From Flavivirga rizhaonensis (GTDB lineage: Bacteria > Bacteroidota > Bacteroidia > Flavobacteriales > Flavobacteriaceae): a DNA stretch of 64,000 nucleotides. The notes under the pieces are model-generated. The model made no database searches, was not told the DNA's origin, and saw only the letters and a program-made list of their open reading frames with translations. The stretch spans positions 41,340 to 105,339 of the forward strand of contig NZ_SRSO01000018.1 in assembly GCF_004791695.1 (NCBI RefSeq), read 5' to 3'. Position numbers and translations under genes: made by a program. This document shows, in pieces, positions 1 through 8,182 of this stretch (the stretch's first letter is position 1; each line of letters starts with the position of its first letter).

Positions 1-291
1 TTCATACTCCTCATTTGAAAGAAACTCTAAATCATTAGAGATTATTATTTGGTTTAAAAGCTCCAATGCCGAACTAAAGGCAATTTCTGTAAACCTAGCT
101 TTGTCTTTTGCTGAATGTCTTCCAGTTCCTTCTGCAATGTTTGATGAAATTGAAACGGTACACCTTCTCATTTGACTAATTAAGCCATAACGCTCATCTT
201 CAGGAAAGTTCTTTGTTAGTTTATATATTTTAACAGCCAATTTTCTTGATTTTTGCCAAACGGATAGTTTTTCGAAAGAAAATATTTTCAT
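1..291 (-). CDS. four-helix bundle protein, S23/IVS type (partial, cut by window edge)
   Basis: The reverse strand reads from ATG at 291 to the window edge without a stop, giving 97 residues. It starts MKIFSFEKLSVWQKSRKLA and carries the family hallmarks RRCTVSISSNIAEGTGR (residues 42-58) and a following helix with the FTEIAFSSALELL pattern. This is the S23 / 23S rRNA intervening-sequence-protein fold, a small helical bundle whose cellular role is unknown. It follows the TolC gene by 29 bp on the same strand, so it may be inserted inside an efflux operon whose later genes lie outside the window. A second, frameshifted member of the family lies at 61340-61718 in the sdh operon. The family call is firm, the function is not known. 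Confidence 0.85.
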   Translation of the reverse strand, partial: MKIFSFEKLSVWQKSRKLAVKIYKLTKNFPEDERYGLISQMRRCTVSISSNIAEGTGRHSAKDKARFTEIAFSSALELLNQIIISNDLEFLSNEEYE

Positions 292-320
292 CTTTAATTT
301 TTTAAACTTTAAACAATAAA

Positions 321-1640
321 CTAATCAACTTTATTTAACACCGTTTCTAATTCAGCCTTTTTATTTATAACGTCAAGCATGGCTTGTAAAAATTCTTGTT
401 GAGAACTGTATAATTGTGTTTGTGCCTGTCTTAGTTCGAAACTTGAAGCAATCCCTTCAAAAAACTTCGTTTGATTTTTCTGTTCGATGCGTTCTGCCAG
501 ATTCAAGTTTTGTTTTTTGTTGTCGTAATCTTCAATAGCAAACTGATAATCACTTTTAGCTGATGCTATTTGGAGTTTCAATTTTTGTTGGGTTTCTGTT
601 AGATCTTCTTTTGATTTTTCAAGATTAATTCTGGCACGTTGTGTAGATGCGCTTCTTCCTCCTGAACTAAAAATAGGGATATTCATACTAACTCCAAAAG
701 CAGCTGTGCCTGCCCAAATTTGGTTACTATTTAAAAATCTAAAATTTTGATTATTACCAACATACGAAGCGTTTGCAAAAGCACTTAATGTTGGCAGCGC
801 TTTACTTTTTTCTAATTTTAAAAGAAGTTCTTTAGAAACTTTATCATTTTCTGCAATTTTAAAATCTATATTATTTTCAATCTTCTCTTCAGCATTGAGA
901 AGATCTAAAGTAATATTTTGAGCTGTTAAGCTTTCTAAATTATCAGTCAATATAGTTTTAGAATTTATATCTGTACCTAAAGTAATATTTAGCATTTGGT
1001 AAGCTAAAGTTTTTAATCGTGATGTATTACTTAAATTACTTTCTACACTAGATAAGGTTATTTGTAATTGTTCAACACTTTCTTCTTCTTCTAGACCATT
1101 TTCATAAATCTTTGTAGTTTCGTTAAGATTTTTCTTTAAGACAGCTATGTTACGTTCTAAAATCTTAACACTTTCTTCTGCAAGTAAAACATTACCATAA
1201 GCATCAATAACAGTTTTTCTAACCTCTAAATCGGTTTTTTCTTTGGCATTTTCAGAAATTTCTAGAAATACTTTTGCAGACTGCAACCCGACCAAATAAG
1301 ACCCGTCAAAAAGTAATTGGTCCATTCGTATTGATGGCGTAATAGATTGTTTAGCTCCAAAATCTATAACACCATCTTGATCAAAATCTATAGCATCAAA
1401 TTGTTGTTTTACATTATTTTGATAATCAATTTTTCCGTTTATTTGAGGTAATCCAATTGTGGTAGTTTCCCATTTTTGTTTTTCTGCTGCCTTAATATCA
1501 AGTGCAGCATTTTTAGCAGTTCTATTATTTTCTAATGCAAAATCTATAGCTTCTTGCAAAGAGAAACTTTTAATGTCTCCCTGAGAATAAATCGCAATAG
1601 AGCATAATAAACTAAATATTAAAATTAGTTTGTTCTTCAT
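321..1640 (-). CDS. TolC family outer membrane efflux protein
   Basis: A 439-residue protein with an N-terminal signal peptide (MKNKLILIFSLLCSIAIYSQG) followed by the two-repeat, coiled-coil-rich TolC architecture. The first half begins FSLQEAIDFALENNRTAKNAALDI and the second half ends with a long helix containing GIASSFELRQAQTQLYSSQQEFLQA, the typical second outer-membrane-factor repeat. Length is usual for the family. It would form the outer membrane channel of a tripartite RND or ABC exporter. It starts 2 bp after the stop of a TetR regulator gene on the same strand, the common TetR-TolC-adaptor-pump order in flavobacteria; the adaptor and pump would lie beyond the left edge. The exported substrate cannot be told from the sequence. 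Confidence 0.93.
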   Translation of the reverse strand: MKNKLILIFSLLCSIAIYSQGDIKSFSLQEAIDFALENNRTAKNAALDIKAAEKQKWETTTIGLPQINGKIDYQNNVKQQFDAIDFDQDGVIDFGAKQSITPSIRMDQLLFDGSYLVGLQSAKVFLEISENAKEKTDLEVRKTVIDAYGNVLLAEESVKILERNIAVLKKNLNETTKIYENGLEEEESVEQLQITLSSVESNLSNTSRLKTLAYQMLNITLGTDINSKTILTDNLESLTAQNITLDLLNAEEKIENNIDFKIAENDKVSKELLLKLEKSKALPTLSAFANASYVGNNQNFRFLNSNQIWAGTAAFGVSMNIPIFSSGGRSASTQRARINLEKSKEDLTETQQKLKLQIASAKSDYQFAIEDYDNKKQNLNLAERIEQKNQTKFFEGIASSFELRQAQTQLYSSQQEFLQAMLDVINKKAELETVLNKVD

Positions 1641-1642
1641 TT

Positions 1643-2248
1643 TTATGATTGATTTGATGTTATAAATTTGTTTAATATTTGAAAGCCTTTATCAGTAACA
1701 ATGGCTCTTAAATGATATTCTAAATAACTCTCTATTAAGTATTCCATGGTATAAATATCTGTAGGGAAAATGGAGTTGTCTTTTATTCCATTCATTCCAT
1801 TAAAATACATTCTGGATATAAAATCTACATTAATATTTGATCTGAATAATTCGGTGTCGACACCCTTTTGAAGGCTTTCTTTAACCGAATCATGCATTTT
1901 TTCAAACTGTTTAAGTTTTAGCACATCATATATTTGTGGGTAATATTTTCTTAATTGAAATTGAGGTGATGATTTTTCACTTTTTAAGTGATTCATCACA
2001 AACATTTTGATATCATATAATTCTTCAATGGGGTTCTTTGAAGCTTCGCAAATAGTATCAATACCATCGCAGATAGTTTCAAATAGTTCAAATGTTACAG
2101 CCTCAACTAATTTAGTTTTGTTAGCAAAATGTACATAAATGGTTTTTTTAGATATACCCATTTCTTGAGCAATATCGTCCATTGTAACACTTTTAAAACC
2201 TAACGTAATAAATAATTCGGCTGCCCTATGTATAATTTTTTCTCTCAT
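1643..2248 (-). CDS. TetR/AcrR family transcriptional regulator
   Basis: I place the start at ATG 2248 (201 aa, MREKIIHRAAELFITLGFKS), not at the longer upstream possibility, which would run through its own promoter and into the neighbouring gene. Residues about 5-52 form a TetR helix-turn-helix (VTMDDIAQEMGISKKTIYVHFANK). The C-terminal ligand-binding domain is helical and unrecognised. It is followed after 2 bp by tolC, so it most likely regulates that efflux operon and itself. The promoter lies just upstream (2258-2288) and is flanked by an inverted repeat at 2269-2298. The regulator class is certain; the inducer is unknown. Confidence 0.92.
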   Translation of the reverse strand: MREKIIHRAAELFITLGFKSVTMDDIAQEMGISKKTIYVHFANKTKLVEAVTFELFETICDGIDTICEASKNPIEELYDIKMFVMNHLKSEKSSPQFQLRKYYPQIYDVLKLKQFEKMHDSVKESLQKGVDTELFRSNINVDFISRMYFNGMNGIKDNSIFPTDIYTMEYLIESYLEYHLRAIVTDKGFQILNKFITSNQS

Positions 2249-2257
2249 AACTGGGTG

Positions 2258-2298
2258 CAAATATAGAATGGAAACTATAAAAACCAAAAAAGTTTCCA
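2258..2298 (-). promoter_or_regulatory. promoter and candidate operator of the TetR-tolC operon
   Basis: On the minus strand a TTTG (2285-2288) is followed after exactly 19 nt by TATATTTG (2258-2265). This is a perfect match to the Bacteroidota promoter consensus TTTG-N19-TAnnTTTG, 9 nt before the TetR start codon. An inverted repeat TGGAAACT (2269-2276) / AGTTTCCA (2291-2298) brackets the -33 element, where a TetR dimer could block polymerase. The promoter match is seen directly; the operator role is inferred. Confidence 0.7.
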
Positions 2299-2361
2299 AA
2301 GTTTCACAATTTTTTAACATATGAAAATAAGATGAAAACCTTTTAATAATACTATTTACTT

Positions 2362-2369
2362 TATTTTTG
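2362..2369 (+). promoter_or_regulatory. promoter -7 box TATTTTTG, 4 nt before the prenyl synthase start codon
   Basis: A perfect TAnnTTTG box ends 4 nt before ATG 2374. With the box centred near -7, transcription would begin at or next to the A of the start codon, so the mRNA is predicted to be leaderless. No good TTTG -33 element is visible. The same spacing occurs at 18650-18657 (minus), 18696-18703 and 47514-47521. Confidence 0.6.
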
Positions 2370-2373
2370 CGCC

Positions 2374-3348
2374 ATGCTTTCAATAGAAAAATATCAAGAA
2401 GAATTTGTTGCTTATTTGGAAAAATATTCAACATTAAAAGAACCTAATAACCTTTATGCGCCCATCCAATATATTTTAGGCTTGGGAGGAAAACGATTAA
2501 GGCCAGTTTTAACATTAATGACTGCTGAAATTTTTAATAGCGATTATAGAAAAGCCTTAGATGCTGCTTTGAGTATTGAGGTTTTTCATAATTTCTCTCT
2601 GGTTCATGATGATATTATGGATGATGCGCCTTTGCGTCGTGGACAAGAAACTGTTCATGAAAAATGGGATATTAATACGGGGATTCTTTCTGGTGATGCC
2701 ATGTTGATTATGGCATATCAGCTATTCGAAAACTATGAGACTAATACGTTTCAATCTTTAGCAAAGCTATTTAGCAAAACGGCTATTGAGGTTTGTGAAG
2801 GTCAACAATACGATGTTGATTTTGAAACCAGAAATGATGTGACTGTTCTGGAATACCTAAAGATGATTGAATACAAAACAGCTGTTTTGGTAGGTGCTGC
2901 AATGAAAATGGGAGCTATTGTTGCTAATGCATCAAATAATGATCAAAATAGTATTTATGAATTTGGGCGAAATTTAGGTATAGCTTTTCAATTACAAGAT
3001 GACTATTTAGATGCTTTTGGAGATCCAAAAACATTTGGAAAGCAAGTTGGTGGTGATATTATAGAAAACAAGAAAACCTATTTATATTTAAAAGCTTTAG
3101 AGTTTTCCAATGAAGAAAATCAGCTTAAACTAAAAGAGTTATTTAATTCAGTACTTGAGGATAACGACGCTAAAATTAGCACTGTAAAACAAATTTTTAA
3201 TGGTTCGGGAGCTTCAGGTGCCACCCAGGAAGAAATTAAAAATTATACAAATAAAGCCTTTATGGTTTTAGAATCTTTAGATATTTCTGAGGAGAAAAAA
3301 ACACTTTTACGTGATTTTGGTAATGCCTTAATGAATAGAAACGTATAA
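2374..3348 (+). CDS. polyprenyl (isoprenoid) diphosphate synthase
   Basis: A 324-residue trans-prenyltransferase. Both aspartate-rich motifs are intact: DDIMD at 79-83 and DDYLD at 209-213, and the GGKRLRP substrate-binding segment is at 38-44. It condenses isopentenyl diphosphate with allylic diphosphates, feeding menaquinone, undecaprenyl or carotenoid precursors. The chain length made cannot be set with confidence from sequence alone. It is divergent from the TetR gene, and its stop overlaps the start of the next gene (TAATG), indicating translational coupling. A promoter box sits directly at the start codon. Confidence 0.93.
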   Translation: MLSIEKYQEEFVAYLEKYSTLKEPNNLYAPIQYILGLGGKRLRPVLTLMTAEIFNSDYRKALDAALSIEVFHNFSLVHDDIMDDAPLRRGQETVHEKWDINTGILSGDAMLIMAYQLFENYETNTFQSLAKLFSKTAIEVCEGQQYDVDFETRNDVTVLEYLKMIEYKTAVLVGAAMKMGAIVANASNNDQNSIYEFGRNLGIAFQLQDDYLDAFGDPKTFGKQVGGDIIENKKTYLYLKALEFSNEENQLKLKELFNSVLEDNDAKISTVKQIFNGSGASGATQEEIKNYTNKAFMVLESLDISEEKKTLLRDFGNALMNRNV

Positions 3349-3695
3349 TGCAATTACCATCTACATTCGAAAAATTAATTGAAGAGGCCAATCAATCAGA
3401 TTTGTACAATAAGTTAATTCTTCAAATTAATAAAGACTTCCTCTTAGCAAATATCGATTTAGATTTTCATGAAGAAATCTTGCCATCAAGCTTAAAACTC
3501 TTGCTTCACGAAATGATATATAAATTAATTCAGGAAAAATTTACTGAATATTTAAACCTGCTTTATATTATTGATGTTCCAGAAAAACAGGTTAAAGCAC
3601 TAAATGGAGATGATCTTTTAAAACTTTCAGAAGCCGTTTCTTTTTTAATTCTTAAAAGGGAATGGCAAAAAGTATGGTTTAGAAATAATTATTAA
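3348..3695 (+). CDS. conserved hypothetical protein translationally coupled to the prenyl synthase
   Basis: 115 residues, mostly predicted helix, with no signal peptide or membrane segment. I do not recognise a domain. The start codon shares one base with the stop of the prenyl synthase gene, so the two are surely one transcript. The ending EWQKVWFRNNY is aromatic and basic. The role is unknown; the coupling suggests either a helper of the synthase or simply a compact operon. Reading frame and position support a real gene. Confidence 0.7.
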   Translation: MQLPSTFEKLIEEANQSDLYNKLILQINKDFLLANIDLDFHEEILPSSLKLLLHEMIYKLIQEKFTEYLNLLYIIDVPEKQVKALNGDDLLKLSEAVSFLILKREWQKVWFRNNY

Positions 3696-3905
3696 TAGAA
3701 GCGAATTGTAGGTGGAGGAGCTTTCTATTGGTCTCTTGCTTTTAGCTTTTAAAAACTTTAGACACGAATTTCACGAATGCATACGAATTCAGTTTTTACA
3801 ATGTTTATTATTTTATATTTTGTTATTTCACGAAGCAAACTTTCAGTCTGCCAAAGAGAACCTATGAACTTTTAGTCCTTAGTGGCTTAGTTTCTCAATA
3901 ATTTT

Positions 3906-3949
3906 AATTCGGATAAATTTGTCCTAATTAAAAATTTAACCTATTTTTG
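3906..3949 (+). promoter_or_regulatory. Rrf2 gene promoter with palindromic operator
   Basis: TATTTTTG at 3942-3949 matches the -7 box, and TTTG at 3918-3921 is its -33 partner 20 nt upstream. The -33 element lies inside the inverted repeat GGATAAATTTGTCC (3911-3924), itself flanked by AATTC and TAATT arms (3906-3929). A nearly identical palindrome precedes the Ric gene at 4418-4441. This suggests that the Rrf2 protein represses its own gene by covering the -33 element. Confidence 0.7.
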
Positions 3950-3967
3950 TACTAAATTATAATCTAT

Positions 3968-4402
3968 ATGTTTTCTAAAGCTTGCGAATATGGTATTAAA
4001 GCATCAATATTTATTGCGCTTAATTCTTATAAAAATGTTCGCGTTAGCCTTAAATCCATTGCTAAAGAGATTAATTCGCCAGAAGCATTTACAGCTAAAA
4101 TCCTTCAGGATTTAGTAAGACATCATGTTATTAACTCTATGAAAGGGGCCTATGGTGGTTTTGAAATCGAAAAAGAATTAATTTCTACAGTAAAATTATC
4201 ACATATAGTAAATGCTATTGATGGAGATGCTATTTATAGCGGTTGTGGTCTGGGGCTTCATACTTGTGATGAAAACCATCCCTGCCCAGTACATCACAAA
4301 TTTAAATCTGTTAGGGAAGAATTAAAATCTATGTTAGAGAATACTAATCTTGAAGAATTAGCTCTCAATATTAAATCGGGAGCATCATTTTTAAAAGTGT
4401 AA
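3968..4402 (+). CDS. Rrf2 family transcriptional regulator, probable Fe-S/NO sensor
   Basis: 144 residues with the Rrf2 winged helix at the N-terminus (ACEYGIKASIFIA, then VSLKSIAKEINSPEAFTAKILQDLV, residues 27-50) and a three-cysteine cluster loop, C93-x6-C100-x5-C106, as used by IscR/NsrR-type members to hold a [2Fe-2S] or [4Fe-4S] cluster. The next gene encodes Ric, which repairs nitrosylated or oxidised iron-sulfur clusters. A repressor released by nitric oxide or oxidative damage is therefore the likely role. Matching palindromes lie in front of both genes. Which signal it senses is an inference from the partner gene. Confidence 0.9.
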   Translation: MFSKACEYGIKASIFIALNSYKNVRVSLKSIAKEINSPEAFTAKILQDLVRHHVINSMKGAYGGFEIEKELISTVKLSHIVNAIDGDAIYSGCGLGLHTCDENHPCPVHHKFKSVREELKSMLENTNLEELALNIKSGASFLKV

Positions 4403-4417
4403 AAAAAATTTAAATCA

Positions 4418-4441
4418 AAATAGGATAAAATTATCCGAATT
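4418..4441 (+). promoter_or_regulatory. palindromic operator before the Ric gene
   Basis: GGATAAAATTATCC (4423-4436) is a perfect 14-bp inverted repeat. It shares its half-site with 3911-3924, and the outer AATT arms are shared in inverted order. It lies between the Rrf2 and Ric genes, 17 bp before ATG 4454. It is a likely second binding site of the upstream Rrf2 regulator. No clear promoter box is visible with it, so whether the Ric gene has its own promoter is open. Confidence 0.65.
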
Positions 4442-4453
4442 AAAATAATTATT

Positions 4454-5185
4454 ATGGAAACAATACTTAAAGATTCACAAAAACAAATCGGACAATTTGT
4501 TGCCGAAGATTTTAGAACAGCCGCAGTTTTTAGTAACTATGGGATAGACTTTTGTTGTCGAGGCCATAGAACCGTAGAGGAGGTATGTGATAAAAATGGT
4601 ATAGAAACCTCTGAGTTATTAGATAAACTTCAGAATGTTTTAAGCAGCACTACTGGTCAGAATATAGATTATAAATCATGGCCGTTAGATTTACTGGTTG
4701 ATTACATTGAAAAAAAACACCATCGTTATGTAGAAGAGAAAGTACCTGTATTACTTCAATTTTTAAATAAGCTTTGTAGAGTTCATGGAGAAAGACACCC
4801 TGAATTATTAAAAATTAATGAGCACTTTACGGCATCGGCAAGAGAGTTAGCTGCCCATATGAAAAAGGAAGAATTGATTCTGTTTCCATTTATTAAGAAA
4901 ATGATAAGTGCCACTATTAGCAAATCTGCTATAGAAGCACCTCATTTTGGAACTGTTGAAAACCCCATAGCCATGATGAAGGATGAGCATGATAATGAAG
5001 GAGTGCGTTTTAGAGACATTGCAAAATTAACAAACCAATACAACCCGCCTGCTGATGCTTGTAATACGTTTAGAGTCACTTATGCTATGTTAGAGGAGTT
5101 TGAAAAAGATTTGCATTTGCATATTCATTTAGAAAACAACATTTTGTTCCCTAAGGCTATTAAATTAGAACAACAATTTAGTTAG
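4454..5185 (+). CDS. ric: iron-sulfur cluster repair di-iron protein Ric (ScdA/YtfE family)
   Basis: 243 residues. The N-terminal ScdA domain (about 6-60) holds the DFCCRGHRT motif with C34 and C35. The rest is a hemerythrin-like four-helix bundle with the metal-binding histidines and carboxylates in KKHHRYVEEK, HMKKEELILF, MMKDEHDNEG and HLHIHLENNILF. The protein protects or rebuilds iron-sulfur clusters after nitrosative and oxidative stress. It lies 51 bp downstream of an Rrf2 regulator with a palindromic operator in between. Length and motif order are those of full-length Ric. Confidence 0.93.
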   Translation: METILKDSQKQIGQFVAEDFRTAAVFSNYGIDFCCRGHRTVEEVCDKNGIETSELLDKLQNVLSSTTGQNIDYKSWPLDLLVDYIEKKHHRYVEEKVPVLLQFLNKLCRVHGERHPELLKINEHFTASARELAAHMKKEELILFPFIKKMISATISKSAIEAPHFGTVENPIAMMKDEHDNEGVRFRDIAKLTNQYNPPADACNTFRVTYAMLEEFEKDLHLHIHLENNILFPKAIKLEQQFS

Positions 5186-5298
5186 TGATTAATTCTTTTT
5201 GATACTTAAAAATTCCAGAAAGATACTTTTATGTTTTTATCCAATTATTATTATAGATTAGTGTTGCTGTTATTTTGTTGATTCCGGATAAAAGAATT

Positions 5299-5458
5299 GA
5301 ATTCGTTTAAACTTTTTCTATTTCCTAAAAAATGGCCGAAATTTACCCATATTTTGTTACTTTTCTTATGCGTAGCTCTGCTATGCCTTGCAAAAAGTGC
5401 CTCTTCTGAATAAATTTCATCTCATTTTCGGTTAAAAACAAAAAGTTTAAACGAGTTC
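5299..5458. repeat. 160-bp palindromic MITE-like element with 19-bp inverted ends
   Basis: GAATTCGTTTAAACTTTTT (5299-5317) and AAAAAGTTTAAACGAGTTC (5440-5458) are inverted copies with a single mismatch. Inside, a second pair (GGCCGAAAT near 5333 and ATTTTCGG near 5424) continues the symmetry. No coding capacity. The layout is that of a miniature inverted-repeat element or a large RNA hairpin. It lies in the 345-bp gap between the Ric gene and a convergent gene and is otherwise the only structure I see there. It probably has relatives elsewhere in the genome, which cannot be tested here. Confidence 0.65.
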
Positions 5459-5530
5459 ATTGAGAAAATATTATAAATATTGTAAAATCGTTATCAATTA
5501 TAGTAATCCAATAATAAATCTATAAGTTTA

Positions 5531-8182
5531 TTATTGGATACTATCTTTAGAAATTTCATTGCCTAAATAATCTAGTTCTTTTTCAAGGTAATATAAACCA
5601 TTTAAATACGATGTATAATGACTTTCGGCTATTCCATCAATGTTATTTGTTAATCGTCCGTTTCGGTCATACCTTTTTACGCTCTTAATTAGGCCAGAGT
5701 TTTGAATAGTGTATAAGTATTGTGCGACACCACTTTTATCTTCGATTAATTTGTTATTGGTTCCAAAAGTTCTAATTTTTATTGTTTCTCCTTTTTCATT
5801 CCATTTATATTCTTTTTTATAGTACCCTTCTGGACCTATAACGGGCTTATCATTTTTATCAAAATAAGTATCATAAACCACATAACCTAATTCATTTAAT
5901 GTTTGATTGTTAGATGATATGCCATCAATGTTATTTGTTTTTTTTCCATTTTCATCAAAATAAGCATATCCTATATATTGTTGCTTTGAGTTATAATAAT
6001 ATTTGATCGACGAAACCCCAGAGTCATTTAACGCTGGTTCATTGTTTTTATTAAAAAAAGATTCGGACGTATTATTATCATATTTATTATAGATGTATAC
6101 AGTCTTACAAACTCCTTTAACTAGTTTATTATTAGTGTTATAGTTTAGTATAATAGAGTCCCTGCCCGTAACAGAAAGGATAAACTTCCGCTTAAAAAAG
6201 CCATCAAGTATTTTTGGCTCCATATTCTTATTGAAGTTAGCTCTTTCTATAAGTTGGTTTTTATTATTATACTTATAGGTGTTATAAGTAACATTTTGAT
6301 TTGCATTTGCCAGTTCTGATGAACTGTTATAATATGTTGTTTTTATCTTATTGTTATTTAAATCATAGTCCCATTTAACTATAGCTACATCGGCTTGAAA
6401 CTCTTTTAAGTTTCCTAATGAATCTAGTGTAGATTCTTGGGTTTTATTACCACGATTATCATATAGATATTGAAATTCTACAATTTCATCCTTGGTTTGA
6501 GCATAATTATTATTGGTATCTAAATAAATTAGTTTTTTCACCCTATTTTTTTTATCCAGATGTTTTTTAAGAATAGCAACACCAGAATTATCATTAAAAA
6601 CATCATTAAAAACATCTACATTACGAACATAAACTATGGAGTCATTAAGGTAGTTGTATTTTGAAGCCCCCCATTTTTCATCGTTAAATGACAGAACATA
6701 TCCAGGATAATATTTGCCATAAAACAATGTGCGTCCTTTCTTGTCAAATTTTTCAAGCTCCATATGGTAATCATCTACACCTAGAACAGGATCATTAAAT
6801 TTGTTAAACCTTTTAGAACTAGTACGGTTGTCATATAAGTCATATGTGTAAGTGTAGATGGAAATCCCGTCTTTATTTGGAGCAATTTCTGAGTCTTGAT
6901 TAAGATTAATATTTCTTTTTAAATTACCCCTTTCATCATATTCATATTTACTGTTATAGGAATATAGGTGCTTAGCAAAAGTACCACTCTCGTCATACTC
7001 CTTATAACCAATTAATTGATGATTAGAATCATACTCCTTGATAACCTTTGACACAAAATCTATATCATTTTTTGGAATGTTATTAGAGTCAAAAAAATCA
7101 AGTTCAATTGTTCTACCTAAAGAGTCTAACGTATTTTTCTTATAATGTATGCCGTATTTGTTTTTAATACTCTTTAAATTGATATCGTAATAAGAAGTTA
7201 TATAACATCCTTGAGGATCAATTTTACTTTCAATTTGATAAATCTTATTTACACTAATTCTTTCTTCTTTAGAGTTATAATAATGACCTACTTTTTTATT
7301 TGCTTTGTTGTACCTTTTATAAATACAAAAGTCTAATCCATCATTCAAAGTATTATTAGGATTAAAATATTTAATTTCAGTTAATTCTTTGTTCTTTTTA
7401 ATTGAAACTTTAGCGGTATTAAATGCCCCTCCATTTTTTAAAACACCATTTTTAAAGAAATAAACAATGACTTCATTTCCTTTTTCAACTATTTTGTAGG
7501 ATTCTCCATATTTTGTGTTCTCTTCATAAATAGGAAATGAGTGTAGTATATCATTGTTAAAGGTTCTGTAAATTTTTCTAAAGTATTTCGTATCACCTGT
7601 ATCATATTGATAGTAACTATGTATGTCTGTGTTTTGAAAATAAGCAGTTTGACGTAATAGATCATCAATTTTCATTTCCCAGTACCTTTGTTTTTCTACA
7701 ATAACACTATGGTCTGTAACACTATCGTATTCTAACTGCATTAATTCGTTTTCCGAATAGTATTTATTGAATAAAGAGTCTAACGTTTTATCATTGATTT
7801 TATCTTTACCCAGTTTTACAATTTCTTTTCTTAAAAGGCGCGTATGATATTCGGTAATATTAAAATGGTACTGCTCGTGAATTAGAACCTGATCATCTAA
7901 CATAGAATCCGCTAATTTTTCAGACTTATCAGGATCCATATAGGCATATACATCAGAATCTAACCAAGAAATACTTTCTGGACAATAAATCCCATAATTT
8001 ATTGTAGCTACATAATCCTTTTCTTTTTTTTCAACTTTTGTAAAGTTATCCCATGTGATATTTTTTTTTGACCAAATAACTTTATTGCTTGTAGTGTATT
8101 TTTTTCTTTCAGTTAATCCTGTATATAATAAAGCTACAAACAAGATTCCAGAAATAAAATAGAGTGTTTTTAACTTAAACAT
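5531..8182 (-). CDS. large exported protein: DUF922-like putative protease head plus YD/MORN-like repeats
   Basis: 883 residues. A hydrophobic N-terminus (residues 5-23) is a signal anchor. Residues about 35-175 resemble the DUF922 family, including the metal-site-like HEQYH at 102-106 (HExxH). From about 190 to the end there are some fifteen loose repeats of 35-45 residues, built on patterns such as YDxxGN, FDxNNxP, and DGISS/DGIAE with YYNSK/YNEKG. They recall Rhs/YD or WG-type repeats and would make an extended beta structure. Its start overlaps the DUF805 gene end by 8 bp, so both are one transcript. Function unknown; a cell-surface or periplasmic peptidase-like protein is a guess. Confidence 0.75.
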   Translation of the reverse strand: MFKLKTLYFISGILFVALLYTGLTERKKYTTSNKVIWSKKNITWDNFTKVEKKEKDYVATINYGIYCPESISWLDSDVYAYMDPDKSEKLADSMLDDQVLIHEQYHFNITEYHTRLLRKEIVKLGKDKINDKTLDSLFNKYYSENELMQLEYDSVTDHSVIVEKQRYWEMKIDDLLRQTAYFQNTDIHSYYQYDTGDTKYFRKIYRTFNNDILHSFPIYEENTKYGESYKIVEKGNEVIVYFFKNGVLKNGGAFNTAKVSIKKNKELTEIKYFNPNNTLNDGLDFCIYKRYNKANKKVGHYYNSKEERISVNKIYQIESKIDPQGCYITSYYDINLKSIKNKYGIHYKKNTLDSLGRTIELDFFDSNNIPKNDIDFVSKVIKEYDSNHQLIGYKEYDESGTFAKHLYSYNSKYEYDERGNLKRNINLNQDSEIAPNKDGISIYTYTYDLYDNRTSSKRFNKFNDPVLGVDDYHMELEKFDKKGRTLFYGKYYPGYVLSFNDEKWGASKYNYLNDSIVYVRNVDVFNDVFNDNSGVAILKKHLDKKNRVKKLIYLDTNNNYAQTKDEIVEFQYLYDNRGNKTQESTLDSLGNLKEFQADVAIVKWDYDLNNNKIKTTYYNSSSELANANQNVTYNTYKYNNKNQLIERANFNKNMEPKILDGFFKRKFILSVTGRDSIILNYNTNNKLVKGVCKTVYIYNKYDNNTSESFFNKNNEPALNDSGVSSIKYYYNSKQQYIGYAYFDENGKKTNNIDGISSNNQTLNELGYVVYDTYFDKNDKPVIGPEGYYKKEYKWNEKGETIKIRTFGTNNKLIEDKSGVAQYLYTIQNSGLIKSVKRYDRNGRLTNNIDGIAESHYTSYLNGLYYLEKELDYLGNEISKDSIQ

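Noticed and set aside
2249..2434. Longer N-terminus for the TetR regulator
   Set aside because: It would cover its own perfect promoter and overlap the neighbouring gene, and has no conserved sequence.
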